Below are positions 34,180-42,761 of a stretch of 64,000 nucleotides of DNA, piece by piece. The notes under the pieces are model-generated. The model was not told the DNA's origin, searched no databases, and worked only from the letters and a program-made list of their open reading frames with translations. Where the stretch lies: positions 8,541-72,540 of the forward strand of contig JAVEXO010000008.1 of the NCBI GenBank assembly GCA_034003955.1. Reading direction: 5' to 3'. Each line of letters starts with the position of its first letter. Within the stretch, counting starts at the first letter, position 1. Made by a program: the position numbers and the translations under genes. This DNA comes from SZUA-370 sp034003955. GTDB taxonomy: Bacteria > Spirochaetota > Spirochaetia > Treponematales > UBA12059.

Positions 34180-36786
34180 ATGGCCGAACAGCTACCCCTT
34201 TTGGAACAATATGACCGCATAAAGGCTCTCCACCGTGATGAGATTCTATTCTTCAGGCTTGGTGATTTCTATGAGATGTTCTACGGGGACGCCATAGAGG
34301 CCAGCGCCCTTCTAAGCCTCACCTTGACTCATAGGCAGAACGCCCCCATGTGCGGCGTTCCACACCATGCGGCCAGGGGCTATATAGCCAGGCTGCTACG
34401 AGCGGGGAGAAAGGTAGCTGTCTGCGAGCAATTGACGGCACCCGGCAAAGGCAAAGGCATCATAGAGCGCGGAGTCGTAGAGGTTATAACGCCAGGGAGC
34501 GTCGTAGATGACGACTATCTGGAATCAGGAGCCAACAACTACATCCTGGCCTTTGGTGTCTTCAATGAAAGCCTTTCTCTTGCATGGGCAGACGCCTCCA
34601 CGGGAGAATTCCAGGCAGAATCATTCCCGCGCGACGATCTTGGCCGTTTAAGACGCCAGATATACAGGCTCTCCCCTCGAGAGGCCTTGGTCAGGGAGTC
34701 GGTTCTTGACGACGATGCCATAGCACGGATCCTGTCCGAGTATCCTGGCATTGTGCTCAATAGATACCCTGACTGGACCTTCTCCCTGGAGCAGGGGCGT
34801 TCTGTTCTGCTTAAGCATTTTGGAACGAAGAGTCTCAAAGGGTTTGGCTTCGACGACAATGATCCTGCCCTGGCCGCTGCGGGTATGGTCCTTGAGTATC
34901 TTCATGATTCGGCACAGGCCCCGATGTCGCAGTTTCGCAGTCTGCGCGGTTCTGAAGACGAAAACTATGTGAGCATCGATGAGTCAAGCCAGAAGAATCT
35001 GGAGATAGTAAGGAACCTTCGTGATGGTAGCTTAGCCTTCAGTCTCCTGGGTGTCGTAGACTATACACGCACGGCCATGGGCGCCCGAGCCATACGCGAC
35101 CGTCTCCAGCGTCCATTGCGCTCCGTGAGCCGCATAGACGAGAGGCTCGATGCCGTAGACGCCCTGTATCGTGATCAGAGATCGCTCGAACGGCTTCGCT
35201 CGGCACTCGGTTCATGCCGTGACCTGGAGCGTCTTGCCTCCAGGCTGGCCATGGACAGGGCCAAGCCTAAGGATCTCATAGCCCTGCGTGATACCCTCAA
35301 GGCGGCTCTGACGCTTGGGGTTGCCATGCCTTCCAATGCACCACCCAGTCTCTCTCTGCTGTCGGATGACGACAGAAGGGCCCGGGCAGCGAGTCTCGTG
35401 GAGACGGTCAGCAAGGCCATAGACGACGATCCGGCCCCTTCCCCTTCAGATGGCCCGGTGATCAAGGCTGGCTGGAACGTAGAGTTAGACGAGCTGAGGG
35501 CACTACGGGCGGATGCACATGGAGTCCTGGAAACCTATCTACAGGAAGAACGGGAAGCCACCGGCCTTTCGGGTCTCAGGGTCAAGTACAACAAGATACT
35601 AGGATACTATCTTGAGCTGTCAAAGGGCGTGGCTCATGGAGCACCGGAACACTTCATACGCCGCCAGACAGTCGCCAACGCAGAGCGATACAGCACCGAG
35701 CGTCTATCAGAACTTGAGTCTGAGATACACGGCGCCGCAGAACGTATAGTCGAGCTGGAACGCACGCTCTTCCTGGAGCTTCGATCCAGTCTCAGACCCT
35801 ACGCATCGGAGCTGTTCGACGCCGCGCAAGAGCTGGCAGGAATAGACTGCGCGGCGTCCTTTGCATGGGCGGCTACGGTTCACGGGTATACCCGCCCTCT
35901 CGTCGATGAGTCTCTAGCCCTCTCAATCGCGGGAGGCCGGCATCCGGTGGTTGAAGCCTACCTATCGGCGGGTGAATTTGTTCCAAACGACCTGGAGCTC
36001 GACGCCGATGGCACGGGCTTTGCCCTCATAACCGGTCCTAATATGGCCGGCAAATCCACCTACTTACGGCAGAATGCTCTTATCACCCTCCTGGCTCAAG
36101 CCGGATCCTTCGTGCCGGCACGATCGGCGCGTATAGGACTCGTGGACAGGATCTTTTGCAGGGTAGGAGCCCAGGACAACCTCGCCAGAGGAGAGTCAAC
36201 CTTCCTCCTGGAGATGCATGAGACGGCAAGCATACTCAACAATGCAGGGCCAAGAAGCCTTGTCATAATGGATGAGGTAGGGCGAGGAACGGGCACACTC
36301 GATGGTCTATCCCTGGCCTGGGCCATAAGCGAACACGTGCTTGACAGCTGCCTCTCGCGCACCCTGTTTGCCACGCACTACCACGAATTGACGGCCATCC
36401 GTCATGAGCGGCTCGTAGATCTTTCTATGGCCGTTGAGGAGAGGGAGGGGGAGGTTGTTTTTTTAAAACGGGTGGCCAAGGGCCCCGCTACAGGATCCTA
36501 CGGCATACATGTAGCCAGGCTGGCTGGTGTTCCGCTGTCTGTTGTGGCCCGCGCAAACGATATAAAGAATGCTCTCGAGGCCGATGAGCTAAGAACCATG
36601 ACAACGAGTAGCGAGGAAGGTCCTTTGGTGAACGGTACCGTACGGCAGGCGGAACCTGGCAGCCTCTTCTCGGTGGAGGAGCTGGTGCTGGAGGAGCTTA
36701 GAGCCATAGACACAGACAGGATGACGCCCATGGAGGCACTCTCAAGGCTTGCGGCTGTCAAGAAGGCCCTTGCGCCTAAGAATTAG
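34180..36786 (+). CDS. mutS: DNA mismatch repair protein MutS
   Basis: MutS recognises mismatches and starts repair. The 868-residue protein has the mismatch-reading Phe-x-Glu motif at the N-terminus (GDFYEMFYGDA, Phe30 and Glu32), connector and lever domains, and a C-terminal ATPase: Walker A ITGPNMAGKST (~615-625), Walker B SLVIMDEVGRGTG and the ABC-type dimer signature, with FATHYHELTAI. The C-terminal tail (residues ~800-868) is short. No mutL is in the window. The ATG has no ribosome-binding site, and a perfect -10 lies 9 bases before it. It is separate from bamA-skp because the STAS gene on the opposite strand intervenes. Confidence 0.97.
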   Translation: MAEQLPLLEQYDRIKALHRDEILFFRLGDFYEMFYGDAIEASALLSLTLTHRQNAPMCGVPHHAARGYIARLLRAGRKVAVCEQLTAPGKGKGIIERGVVEVITPGSVVDDDYLESGANNYILAFGVFNESLSLAWADASTGEFQAESFPRDDLGRLRRQIYRLSPREALVRESVLDDDAIARILSEYPGIVLNRYPDWTFSLEQGRSVLLKHFGTKSLKGFGFDDNDPALAAAGMVLEYLHDSAQAPMSQFRSLRGSEDENYVSIDESSQKNLEIVRNLRDGSLAFSLLGVVDYTRTAMGARAIRDRLQRPLRSVSRIDERLDAVDALYRDQRSLERLRSALGSCRDLERLASRLAMDRAKPKDLIALRDTLKAALTLGVAMPSNAPPSLSLLSDDDRRARAASLVETVSKAIDDDPAPSPSDGPVIKAGWNVELDELRALRADAHGVLETYLQEEREATGLSGLRVKYNKILGYYLELSKGVAHGAPEHFIRRQTVANAERYSTERLSELESEIHGAAERIVELERTLFLELRSSLRPYASELFDAAQELAGIDCAASFAWAATVHGYTRPLVDESLALSIAGGRHPVVEAYLSAGEFVPNDLELDADGTGFALITGPNMAGKSTYLRQNALITLLAQAGSFVPARSARIGLVDRIFCRVGAQDNLARGESTFLLEMHETASILNNAGPRSLVIMDEVGRGTGTLDGLSLAWAISEHVLDSCLSRTLFATHYHELTAIRHERLVDLSMAVEEREGEVVFLKRVAKGPATGSYGIHVARLAGVPLSVVARANDIKNALEADELRTMTTSSEEGPLVNGTVRQAEPGSLFSVEELVLEELRAIDTDRMTPMEALSRLAAVKKALAPKN

Positions 36787-36825
36787 GAGTGAAAGCGAAA
36801 GGCATGGAGGGCACGTATACCCTGC

Positions 36826-37560
36826 ATGTCCCGGTTCATGGCTGTGCCATTGCATTTCCTCGGCTCTATCATCGCACCCCGATACTGCGTGCTCTGTGCC
36901 TCTCCGCTTGGGGTTTCAGACGACTACCCCCTCTGTGATGCCTGCGCCAGAACAGTCCTGGAGCAAGCCCAGGCCTGCGCCCGTCTTGAGCGATGCGCCT
37001 CCTGTGGAAAGCCCCTCATATCAGAACATGGTCGATGCACACGGTGTCGGGTAACAACATACGGCTTTGACTCAGCCTTTCCCATCTACTCTTACTCCGG
37101 AGATGTGCGCCGCCTTATCCTGGCCTATAAGTCGGGTGGAAGAAGAAGTCTGGCTCTATTCTTCGCAGGGCTCGTAGCCACCGCGCTTGACGAGAGGTAT
37201 CCTGGCAGGATCATAGTGCCTGTACCGCCGAGACACGGCAAGCTGAGACGCAAGGGCTGGGATCAGGTAGAGGACATAGTACGCATACTCGAGAGCCAAC
37301 ATGGCTATACGGTACGCAGGCTTCTCGTCCGCTCAGGCGGAAATCAGCAGAAGGCTCTTGGTTTGGAGGCCAGGGTTGCCAACATGCATGGCACGATACA
37401 AATTGGCAATGACATGTCTGGAAGACCCCACCGTATTCCCGATCAGCCTGTGCTCCTAGACGATGTATTGACGACAGGTGCTACGCTCTCTGCCTGTGCA
37501 GAGCTGCTTAAGGCGTCTGGATCATCCCGAGTGGACGCCATAGCCATCGCGGCCGATTGA
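36826..37560 (+). CDS. comF: ComF-family phosphoribosyltransferase-like protein
   Basis: A 244-residue protein with an N-terminal four-cysteine-pair zinc region (YCVLC, LCDACA, CASCGK, CTRC) and a phosphoribosyltransferase-type core with VLLDDVLTTGATL and IIVPVPPRHGKLRRKGWDQ. ComF proteins take part in DNA uptake in competent bacteria, but many organisms carry them with uncertain roles. The ATG at 36826 is used; the nearest GGAGG is about 15 bases upstream, so the ATG at 36838 is a possible alternative. The gene ends where a strong promoter for rimP begins. Confidence 0.9.
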   Translation: MSRFMAVPLHFLGSIIAPRYCVLCASPLGVSDDYPLCDACARTVLEQAQACARLERCASCGKPLISEHGRCTRCRVTTYGFDSAFPIYSYSGDVRRLILAYKSGGRRSLALFFAGLVATALDERYPGRIIVPVPPRHGKLRRKGWDQVEDIVRILESQHGYTVRRLLVRSGGNQQKALGLEARVANMHGTIQIGNDMSGRPHRIPDQPVLLDDVLTTGATLSACAELLKASGSSRVDAIAIAAD

Positions 37561-37581
37561 GTACGGGGTCTAAAGCGCGTA

Positions 37582-37610
37582 TTGACTTAGCTAGGCTCGA
37601 TGGCTATGAT
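37582..37610 (+). promoter_or_regulatory. Sigma-70 promoter of the rimP-nusA-infB operon
   Basis: TTGACT (37582-37587), a 17-base spacer, TATGAT (37605-37610). Both hexamers match consensus at five of six positions. Predicted start near 37617, giving a leader of about 62 bases before rimP. Confidence 0.65.
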
Positions 37611-37620
37611 GCTACTAGAC

Positions 37621-37656
37621 ATGGTTTTTCTTATTGGAGTTAAGAAGAGTCGTTAA
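37621..37656 (+). CDS. Candidate 11-codon leader peptide MVFLIGVKKSR
   Basis: ATG at 37621 to TAA at 37654-37656 encodes 11 residues. It begins about 4 bases after the predicted transcription start, so it would be read as a near-leaderless ORF. It spans both arms of a possible antiterminator (37625-37633 with 37641-37649). Its stop codon falls in the loop of the terminator hairpin (37645-37666), so a ribosome on it would cover the left arm. The composition shows no amino-acid-specific run. Translation is unproven. Confidence 0.35.
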   Translation: MVFLIGVKKSR

Positions 37657-37671
37657 AGCGGCTCTTTTTTT
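37645..37671 (+). terminator. Intrinsic terminator just before rimP (attenuator candidate)
   Basis: Left arm AAGAGTCG (37645-37652), loop TTAAAG, right arm CGGCTCTT (37659-37666) and a tract of seven T ending at 37671, seven bases before the rimP ATG. One pair is G-U. It stands downstream of the operon's own promoter and upstream of its first gene, which is the position of an attenuator. It also overlaps a competing hairpin using 37641-37649. Confidence 0.7.
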
Positions 37672-37678
37672 ATAATGT

Positions 37679-38125
37679 ATGACAGAGTCCAACGAACTCT
37701 ACAATGATATAGCCAGCCTCCTCTCGGGGCTAGGCATTGAACTGGTAGACTTACAATTGAGCCCTAACAAGGGTTCCAGGAAAGCCAGCGCGGTCGTGTA
37801 TTGCGCAAGCGGAACGGGGATAGACGAGTGCTCGAAGGCACATAGGCTCATACAGGCTAGACTCGAAGCCGTATTAGGAAACGATGACTTTATCCTGGAG
37901 ACTGCCTCTCCCGGCATAGACAGGACTATTCGTTCGCCTCGTGAGTACGCAGTCTTCGCAGGAAGAGGCGTACGCTTGTTTCTAGAGGATGAAGAAACCA
38001 TTGAGGGCCGTATTGTGTCATCCGATGCTGTCTCGCTCGTTGTCAACAGCGCCGGCGAGGATAGGACAATCGCTATCGAAAGAATCAGAAAAGCAAAGCT
38101 CGATTATTCGCAGGAGGGTAGGTAA
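37679..38125 (+). CDS. rimP: Ribosome maturation factor RimP
   Basis: RimP assists assembly of the 30S subunit. The 148-residue protein has the expected two domains: N-terminal alpha/beta (GIELVDLQLSPNKGSRKASA, FILETASPGIDRTIRSPREY) and the C-terminal SH3-like fold (VRLFLEDEETIEGRIVSSDA, RIRKAKLDY). The ATG at 37679 has no Shine-Dalgarno; the bases before it are the U-tract of an intrinsic terminator. Translation may therefore depend on the upstream ORF. The stop is 3 bases before nusA. This is the standard first gene of the nusA-infB operon. Confidence 0.93.
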   Translation: MTESNELYNDIASLLSGLGIELVDLQLSPNKGSRKASAVVYCASGTGIDECSKAHRLIQARLEAVLGNDDFILETASPGIDRTIRSPREYAVFAGRGVRLFLEDEETIEGRIVSSDAVSLVVNSAGEDRTIAIERIRKAKLDYSQEGR

Positions 38126-38128
38126 GCC

Positions 38129-39604
38129 ATGGCTTCAGATATGGCAGAGGCGATTCGCCAACTCATATTCGAAAAAGGGATCTCAGAGGATCTTGTCCTC
38201 AAGACTATAGAGGATGCCCTCCTCGCGGCGTACAAGAAACGTTATGGCACGGCTGAGAACGCCGTTGTACGATTCACCGGAGATTACGAAGGTGTAGAGA
38301 TTCTAGCCAAGCGTACCATAGTGGATGATGTAGAAGACCCTGTCCTCGAGGTCTCCCTCGACGAGGCCAAGGAACTGGTCGATGGCGCAGAGCTTGGAGA
38401 CATACTCGAGCTTCCCATAGACCCTCGTGAGTTTGACCTCCAGGAGGTCATGCTGGCCAAGCAGACGACGCGTCAATCGTTGCGTGAGATATCACGAGAC
38501 ACGCTCTACGCCGAGTACAAGGCTAAAGAGGGTGAGATAATCATCGGCTATTACCAACGTGAGAAGAATGGCAATATATTCGTAGACCTAGGCCGGATTG
38601 AAGGCTTCTTCCCCAAGAAGTTCCAGTCTCCACGGGAAACGTATCAACCTGGCGAACGCATCAAGGCCCTCATAGCCGAGGTAAGCAAGAACGGCCCGCA
38701 GATAGTCTTGTCAAGAACCCACCCCGAGTTTGTCCAGAAGATATTGGAACTTGAGGTTCCAGAGATATATGACAAAACAATAGAGGTCTTCAAGATAGTC
38801 CGCGAGCCGGGCTATCGCACCAAGATTGCCGTGTTCTCCAGGCGTGACGATGTAGACCCAGTGGGAGCCTGTGTTGGACTCAAGGGTATACGAATACAGA
38901 ACATAATCCGCGAGATGGAAGGCGAGAAGATAGACGTCTTGAAGTACGATGTCGACCCTAGACGCTTCATAAAGAACGCTCTGTCACCTGCCGATGTCCG
39001 CGAGGTCTACATACTGGATGATGCCAGGCATACGGCTCTTGCTGTCGTTGATGAGAGTCAGCTCTCTGTGGCCATTGGTAAGCAGGGCCTTAACGTGCGC
39101 CTCGCCAACAGGTTGTGTGACTGGAGTATTGACGTTAAGACAGAAGAACAGTTCAGAGAACTGGATCTTTCAAGCGAGGCTCGTCGAGCCGCCTCGAGTC
39201 TATTCGGCGACGAAGAGGAGATTCTCAGGGTCGCGGAGCTTCCTGGTGTAGACGAGAATGTTGCAGACTGTCTGGCTGCCGCAGGCATTGAGATGATAGA
39301 AGACTTCCTGTCACGGCCAGAGGAAGACCTGCTCGCCATAGAAGGTGTCAAAGCAGAGGATCTGGATTTCGTACGCCGGATCATCGAAGAGAACGTCGAG
39401 GTAATAGAGGAGGAGTTCGATGAAGAACAAGAATCCGATATCCCTGACGAAGAAGAGACCGAGCAATCCGAGGAAGAGATCGAGGTATATGAATGCCCCG
39501 ATTGTCATGCCGAGGTGACACCCGAAATGACCCAGTGCCCGCAATGCGGGGTAGCCCTCTCGTTCGAGTACGAGGACGAGGACGAGGAAGATCAGGAAAT
39601 CTGA
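38129..39604 (+). CDS. nusA: Transcription factor NusA with extra C-terminal acidic/zinc-ribbon tail
   Basis: NusA promotes pausing, termination and antitermination. The 491-residue protein has the N-terminal polymerase-binding domain (~1-125), S1 (~130-200, IIIGYYQREKNGNIFVDLGR), two KH domains (~205-345, DVDPVGACVGLKGIRIQNII, VAIGKQGLNVRLANRL), then a helix-hairpin-helix region (LPGVDENVADCLAAAGIEM). After these comes a glutamate-rich linker and a zinc ribbon (YECPDCHAEV, MTQCPQCGVAL; residues ~452-476) and an acidic end (EYEDEDEEDQEI). This tail is not in the usual NusA. GGAGGG precedes the ATG. It sits 3 bases after rimP and 9 before infB. Confidence 0.95.
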   Translation: MASDMAEAIRQLIFEKGISEDLVLKTIEDALLAAYKKRYGTAENAVVRFTGDYEGVEILAKRTIVDDVEDPVLEVSLDEAKELVDGAELGDILELPIDPREFDLQEVMLAKQTTRQSLREISRDTLYAEYKAKEGEIIIGYYQREKNGNIFVDLGRIEGFFPKKFQSPRETYQPGERIKALIAEVSKNGPQIVLSRTHPEFVQKILELEVPEIYDKTIEVFKIVREPGYRTKIAVFSRRDDVDPVGACVGLKGIRIQNIIREMEGEKIDVLKYDVDPRRFIKNALSPADVREVYILDDARHTALAVVDESQLSVAIGKQGLNVRLANRLCDWSIDVKTEEQFRELDLSSEARRAASSLFGDEEEILRVAELPGVDENVADCLAAAGIEMIEDFLSRPEEDLLAIEGVKAEDLDFVRRIIEENVEVIEEEFDEEQESDIPDEEETEQSEEEIEVYECPDCHAEVTPEMTQCPQCGVALSFEYEDEDEEDQEI

Positions 39605-39613
39605 AGGTGAGCT

Positions 39614-42433
39614 ATGTCCGATAACAACGAGAATAAACCTAAGCCAGTTCTAATTAAGCAGGCTAAAGTAAAGCCAGCAGAAGATACAGCCGACACTTCG
39701 GCTTCTACGCCTTCGACCGAGAAGCGCAAGGTGGTAGTTGTCAAGAAGAAGCCAGCCTCTGCTCCCGCAGGTTCTTCTACGCAGAAGAAGCCTGCCGCGA
39801 GGGTCGTGGCTCATCATCAGGATAAGACTGAGGAGTCTTCTCCGGCTTCAGCGGCTCCCCAGGCACAGACGCCTCAGTCTGATACAGCCAGGCCGGCTAG
39901 CCCGGATCAGTCCGCCAAGCCCGCGGCTCCAACAGAACGAAAGCCAGCTGAACACAGGCCGGCTTCTTCTGGTACACATAGCACCCGACCGGCAGGCACC
40001 GGCCCTCGCGTCGTAGGACGTGTGGGTGGATACCGAGGCCCTTCCGGTTCCTCTTCCGGCGGCTATCAGGGACAGCGCCCCTCCGGTGGCGGCTATCAGG
40101 GCGGTGGGAGCGGCAATGCTAGTAGCGGCGGAGGCTATCAAGGTCAACGTCCAGCCAGTGGCGGATATCAGGGTGGATCAAGCGGCGGCTCAGGTGGTGG
40201 CTCAAGCGGTGGCTCAGGTGGTGGCTCAGGTGGTGGCTACCAGGGCCAGCGCCCCTCCGGCGGTGGCTATCAGGGACAGCGCCCTGCCGGTGGTAGTGGC
40301 TACCAGGGCCAACGCCCAACGAGTGGCGGATACCAGGGTGGTGGTGGCGGCTATCAAGGTCAGCGCCCGAGCGGACCAGGTGGACCAGGTGCTCCCAGGC
40401 CGGGCGGATATCAAGGCTCCAGGCCTGGATATGGGCCGAGGCCGAGCGGCCCCGGAAGACCAGGCGGTTCAGGAAGACCGGGCGGCACCTCAGGTGGACC
40501 TGGCTCTGCGCCTATGGGAGCAGACAAGAAGACTACCTCAAAGCGCTTCATTAATAAGGCAAAGAAGCCGGCATACCAGCGTAAGGAAGAGAACCAGGAA
40601 CAGAAGCTCTATCTGCAACGCAAGAAGGCCGATGCTCCCAAGGCTAATCCCATACCCAAGTCCATAGACATCATGGAGACGATATCGGTAGCCGAGCTTG
40701 CCAGGAAGATGAACCTCAAACCCAGTGAACTGATAGCTAAGCTTATGAGCCTTGGCTTCATGGCTACCATAAACCAGCAGCTCGATTCTGATACGGCAAC
40801 AATCCTTGCCAATGAGTATGGTTGCTCCGTCAATATCGTGTCGCTCTATGACGAAACGATAATAGAGAAGCAAGAAGACAAGCCTGAAGACCTTATGCAC
40901 AGGCCTCCAATAGTCACCATCATGGGTCACGTCGACCATGGTAAGACAAAGCTGCTCGATGCCATTCGTACTACTAACGTCATAGCATCGGAGTTTGGCG
41001 GTATAACCCAGCACATTGGCGCCTATCAGGTGGATACCCCCAAGGGTAAGATTACATTCATAGACACGCCTGGCCACGAAGCCTTTACAAAGATGCGCGC
41101 CCGTGGCGCCCTCATAACCGATATAATAATCCTCGTCGTGGCCGCCAACGATGGTGTCATGCCACAGACGATGGAGGCTATAGATCACGCCAAGGCAGCC
41201 AAGGTTCCTATCATAGTTGCCATCAACAAGATTGATCTTGCCGAGGCCAATCCTGACAGGGTCAAGACACAGTTGTCTGAGTTGCAGTTGGTGCCAGAGG
41301 ACTGGGGCGGACAGACAATTTTCTGCGAGATATCGGCCCTCCAGAAGAAGGGTATAGATTCTCTTCTAGACAGCATCCTGGTCACAGCCGAGGTTCTTGA
41401 GCTTAAGGCTAGCTACGAATGCCGGGCCGAGGGAAAGATTATAGAATCAAGGATCGATCACGGACGAGGCATCGTTTCTACCATAATCATAGAGCGTGGA
41501 ACCCTCCATGTTGGCGATAGCTTCGTGGCAGGCATCTACCCGGGCAAGGTCCGGGCCATGTTCGACGATAAGGGTGACAAGATAGACGAGGCCCCACCCT
41601 CGACGCCGCTCGAGGTCATCGGCTTCGAAGGCGTGCCAAGCGCCGGAGACCCCTTTGAGGCTGTCGATGATGAGAAGATAGCCCGTAGCTTCTCAGACAA
41701 GCGCCAGGAACTCAAGCGTTCTGAGGTGGCCAAGACACTCAAGAAGGTGACGCTAGACAATCTGTACGACACCATCAATGAGGGTGCTGTACAGGAATTG
41801 AAGGTGCTCATAAAGGGAGACGTCGACGGCTCTGTAGAGGCACTCAAGGCATCACTGGAAAAGCTGTCTACCAATGAAATCAGGCTTGTTGCCATCAGGT
41901 CGGCAGCAGGCGCCATCAATGAAAGCGACATTGATCTGGCCAGCGCCTCTAATGCAATAATAATTGGCTTTAATGTACGACCTACTCCTAAGGCCAAGAT
42001 ACTGGCCGACCAAGAGAAGGTGGAGATTAGGAAATACAATGTCATTTACAAGGCAGTTGAGGAGATACAACAGGCCATGGAAGGCATGTTGGCTCCAGAG
42101 ATAAAGGAATCTGATATTGCCGAGGCTGAGGTCAGGGAAGTCTTCAAGGTGCCCAAGATTGGCGCCATAGCAGGCAGTTACGTCTTGTCCGGTACGGTCA
42201 AGCGCAATGCCTCGGTCAGGGTCATTCGTGAGGGTGTTGAACTACACTCAGGCAAGATATCCACCCTTAAGCGTTTCAAGGATGACGTAAAGGAAGTAGC
42301 CGCCGGTTACGAATGTGGTATTGGCCTGGCTGACTGGACCGATGTCAAGGTTGGTGACGTGCTCGAAATATTCGAGTTCATAAAGATTTCCAGGAAATTG
42401 AGCGATACGGATAATGGACGAAAAAAGGCGTAA
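39614..42433 (+). CDS. infB: Translation initiation factor IF-2
   Basis: IF-2 is the GTPase that brings initiator tRNA to the 30S subunit. The 939-residue protein has a long variable N-terminus: lysine/proline/alanine-rich to ~135, then a Gly-Tyr-Gln-rich repeat tract (~136-296). After this come IF2_N (~345-410, TISVAELARKMNLKPSELIA), the G domain from ~434 (GHVDHGKTKLL, FIDTPGHEAF, VAINKIDL), then domains II, III and IV (QAMEGMLAPEIKESDIAEAE). The ATG at 39614 follows GAAGGTGAG. rbfA overlaps its end by 20 bases. Confidence 0.96.
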   Translation: MSDNNENKPKPVLIKQAKVKPAEDTADTSASTPSTEKRKVVVVKKKPASAPAGSSTQKKPAARVVAHHQDKTEESSPASAAPQAQTPQSDTARPASPDQSAKPAAPTERKPAEHRPASSGTHSTRPAGTGPRVVGRVGGYRGPSGSSSGGYQGQRPSGGGYQGGGSGNASSGGGYQGQRPASGGYQGGSSGGSGGGSSGGSGGGSGGGYQGQRPSGGGYQGQRPAGGSGYQGQRPTSGGYQGGGGGYQGQRPSGPGGPGAPRPGGYQGSRPGYGPRPSGPGRPGGSGRPGGTSGGPGSAPMGADKKTTSKRFINKAKKPAYQRKEENQEQKLYLQRKKADAPKANPIPKSIDIMETISVAELARKMNLKPSELIAKLMSLGFMATINQQLDSDTATILANEYGCSVNIVSLYDETIIEKQEDKPEDLMHRPPIVTIMGHVDHGKTKLLDAIRTTNVIASEFGGITQHIGAYQVDTPKGKITFIDTPGHEAFTKMRARGALITDIIILVVAANDGVMPQTMEAIDHAKAAKVPIIVAINKIDLAEANPDRVKTQLSELQLVPEDWGGQTIFCEISALQKKGIDSLLDSILVTAEVLELKASYECRAEGKIIESRIDHGRGIVSTIIIERGTLHVGDSFVAGIYPGKVRAMFDDKGDKIDEAPPSTPLEVIGFEGVPSAGDPFEAVDDEKIARSFSDKRQELKRSEVAKTLKKVTLDNLYDTINEGAVQELKVLIKGDVDGSVEALKASLEKLSTNEIRLVAIRSAAGAINESDIDLASASNAIIIGFNVRPTPKAKILADQEKVEIRKYNVIYKAVEEIQQAMEGMLAPEIKESDIAEAEVREVFKVPKIGAIAGSYVLSGTVKRNASVRVIREGVELHSGKISTLKRFKDDVKEVAAGYECGIGLADWTDVKVGDVLEIFEFIKISRKLSDTDNGRKKA
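40020..40500 (+). repeat. Gly-Tyr-Gln repeat tract within infB
   Basis: The DNA encodes six GYQGQRP units plus four related GYQG units (GYQGGGS, GYQGGSS, GYQGGGG, GYQGSRP), separated by Gly/Ser-rich spacers. Near-identical bases such as GGCTATCAGGGACAGCG recur. This is low-complexity coding repeat DNA and is likely to vary in length between strains. Confidence 0.85.
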
Positions 42434-42761
42434 GCGCGTAGAGGAGACCCTCAGGTCTGAAATCTCATCCCTCCTCATGAGGGGTGAGGTAAAGGATCCT
42501 AGGGTAGACACGTTTTTATCTATAACCAGGGTCGAGGTCGCCAGGGATGGTTCTCATGCCAAGCTATACGTCTCGACATTCAAGGATGGTGATGCCCTCG
42601 AAGAGGGCATAGCCGGACTCAATAACGCCGCAGGATTCATACAGTCAGGCATTTCAAAACGGCTTCGTATCCGCCTGACTCCTCGGCTCGTCTTCCTTCC
42701 AGATACTGGCATCAAGGAAGGCTTTGAGCTTGGAGAAAAGATCAAGGGCCTGTTCTCGTGA
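42414..42761 (+). CDS. rbfA: Ribosome-binding factor A
   Basis: RbfA is a late 30S assembly factor. The 115-residue protein is of normal length with the KH-like core: KRVEETLRSEISSLLMRGEV, LSITRVEVARDGSHAKLYVS, and the C-terminal GISKRLRIRLTPRLVFLPD. It overlaps the end of infB by 20 bases and the start of truB by 4. The order infB-rbfA-truB is widely conserved in bacteria. Confidence 0.93.
   Translation: MDEKRRKRVEETLRSEISSLLMRGEVKDPRVDTFLSITRVEVARDGSHAKLYVSTFKDGDALEEGIAGLNNAAGFIQSGISKRLRIRLTPRLVFLPDTGIKEGFELGEKIKGLFS

Noticed and set aside
37671..37676. TATAAT directly before the rimP ATG as a promoter
   Set aside because: The hexamer ends 2 bases before the start codon, so transcription would begin inside the gene. 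It is the end of the terminator T-run. The TTGACT-17-TATGAT pair upstream is a better promoter.
40020..40500. Possible CRISPR array or satellite repeat
   Set aside because: The units are short, irregular, in frame and encode GYQGQRP; there are no unique spacers and no cas genes.
40020..40667. Open frame of ~215 codons inside the infB repeat tract, and others on the minus strand there
   Set aside because: It is created by the GC-rich Gly-Tyr-Gln repeats in another frame. The infB frame is confirmed by domain order.
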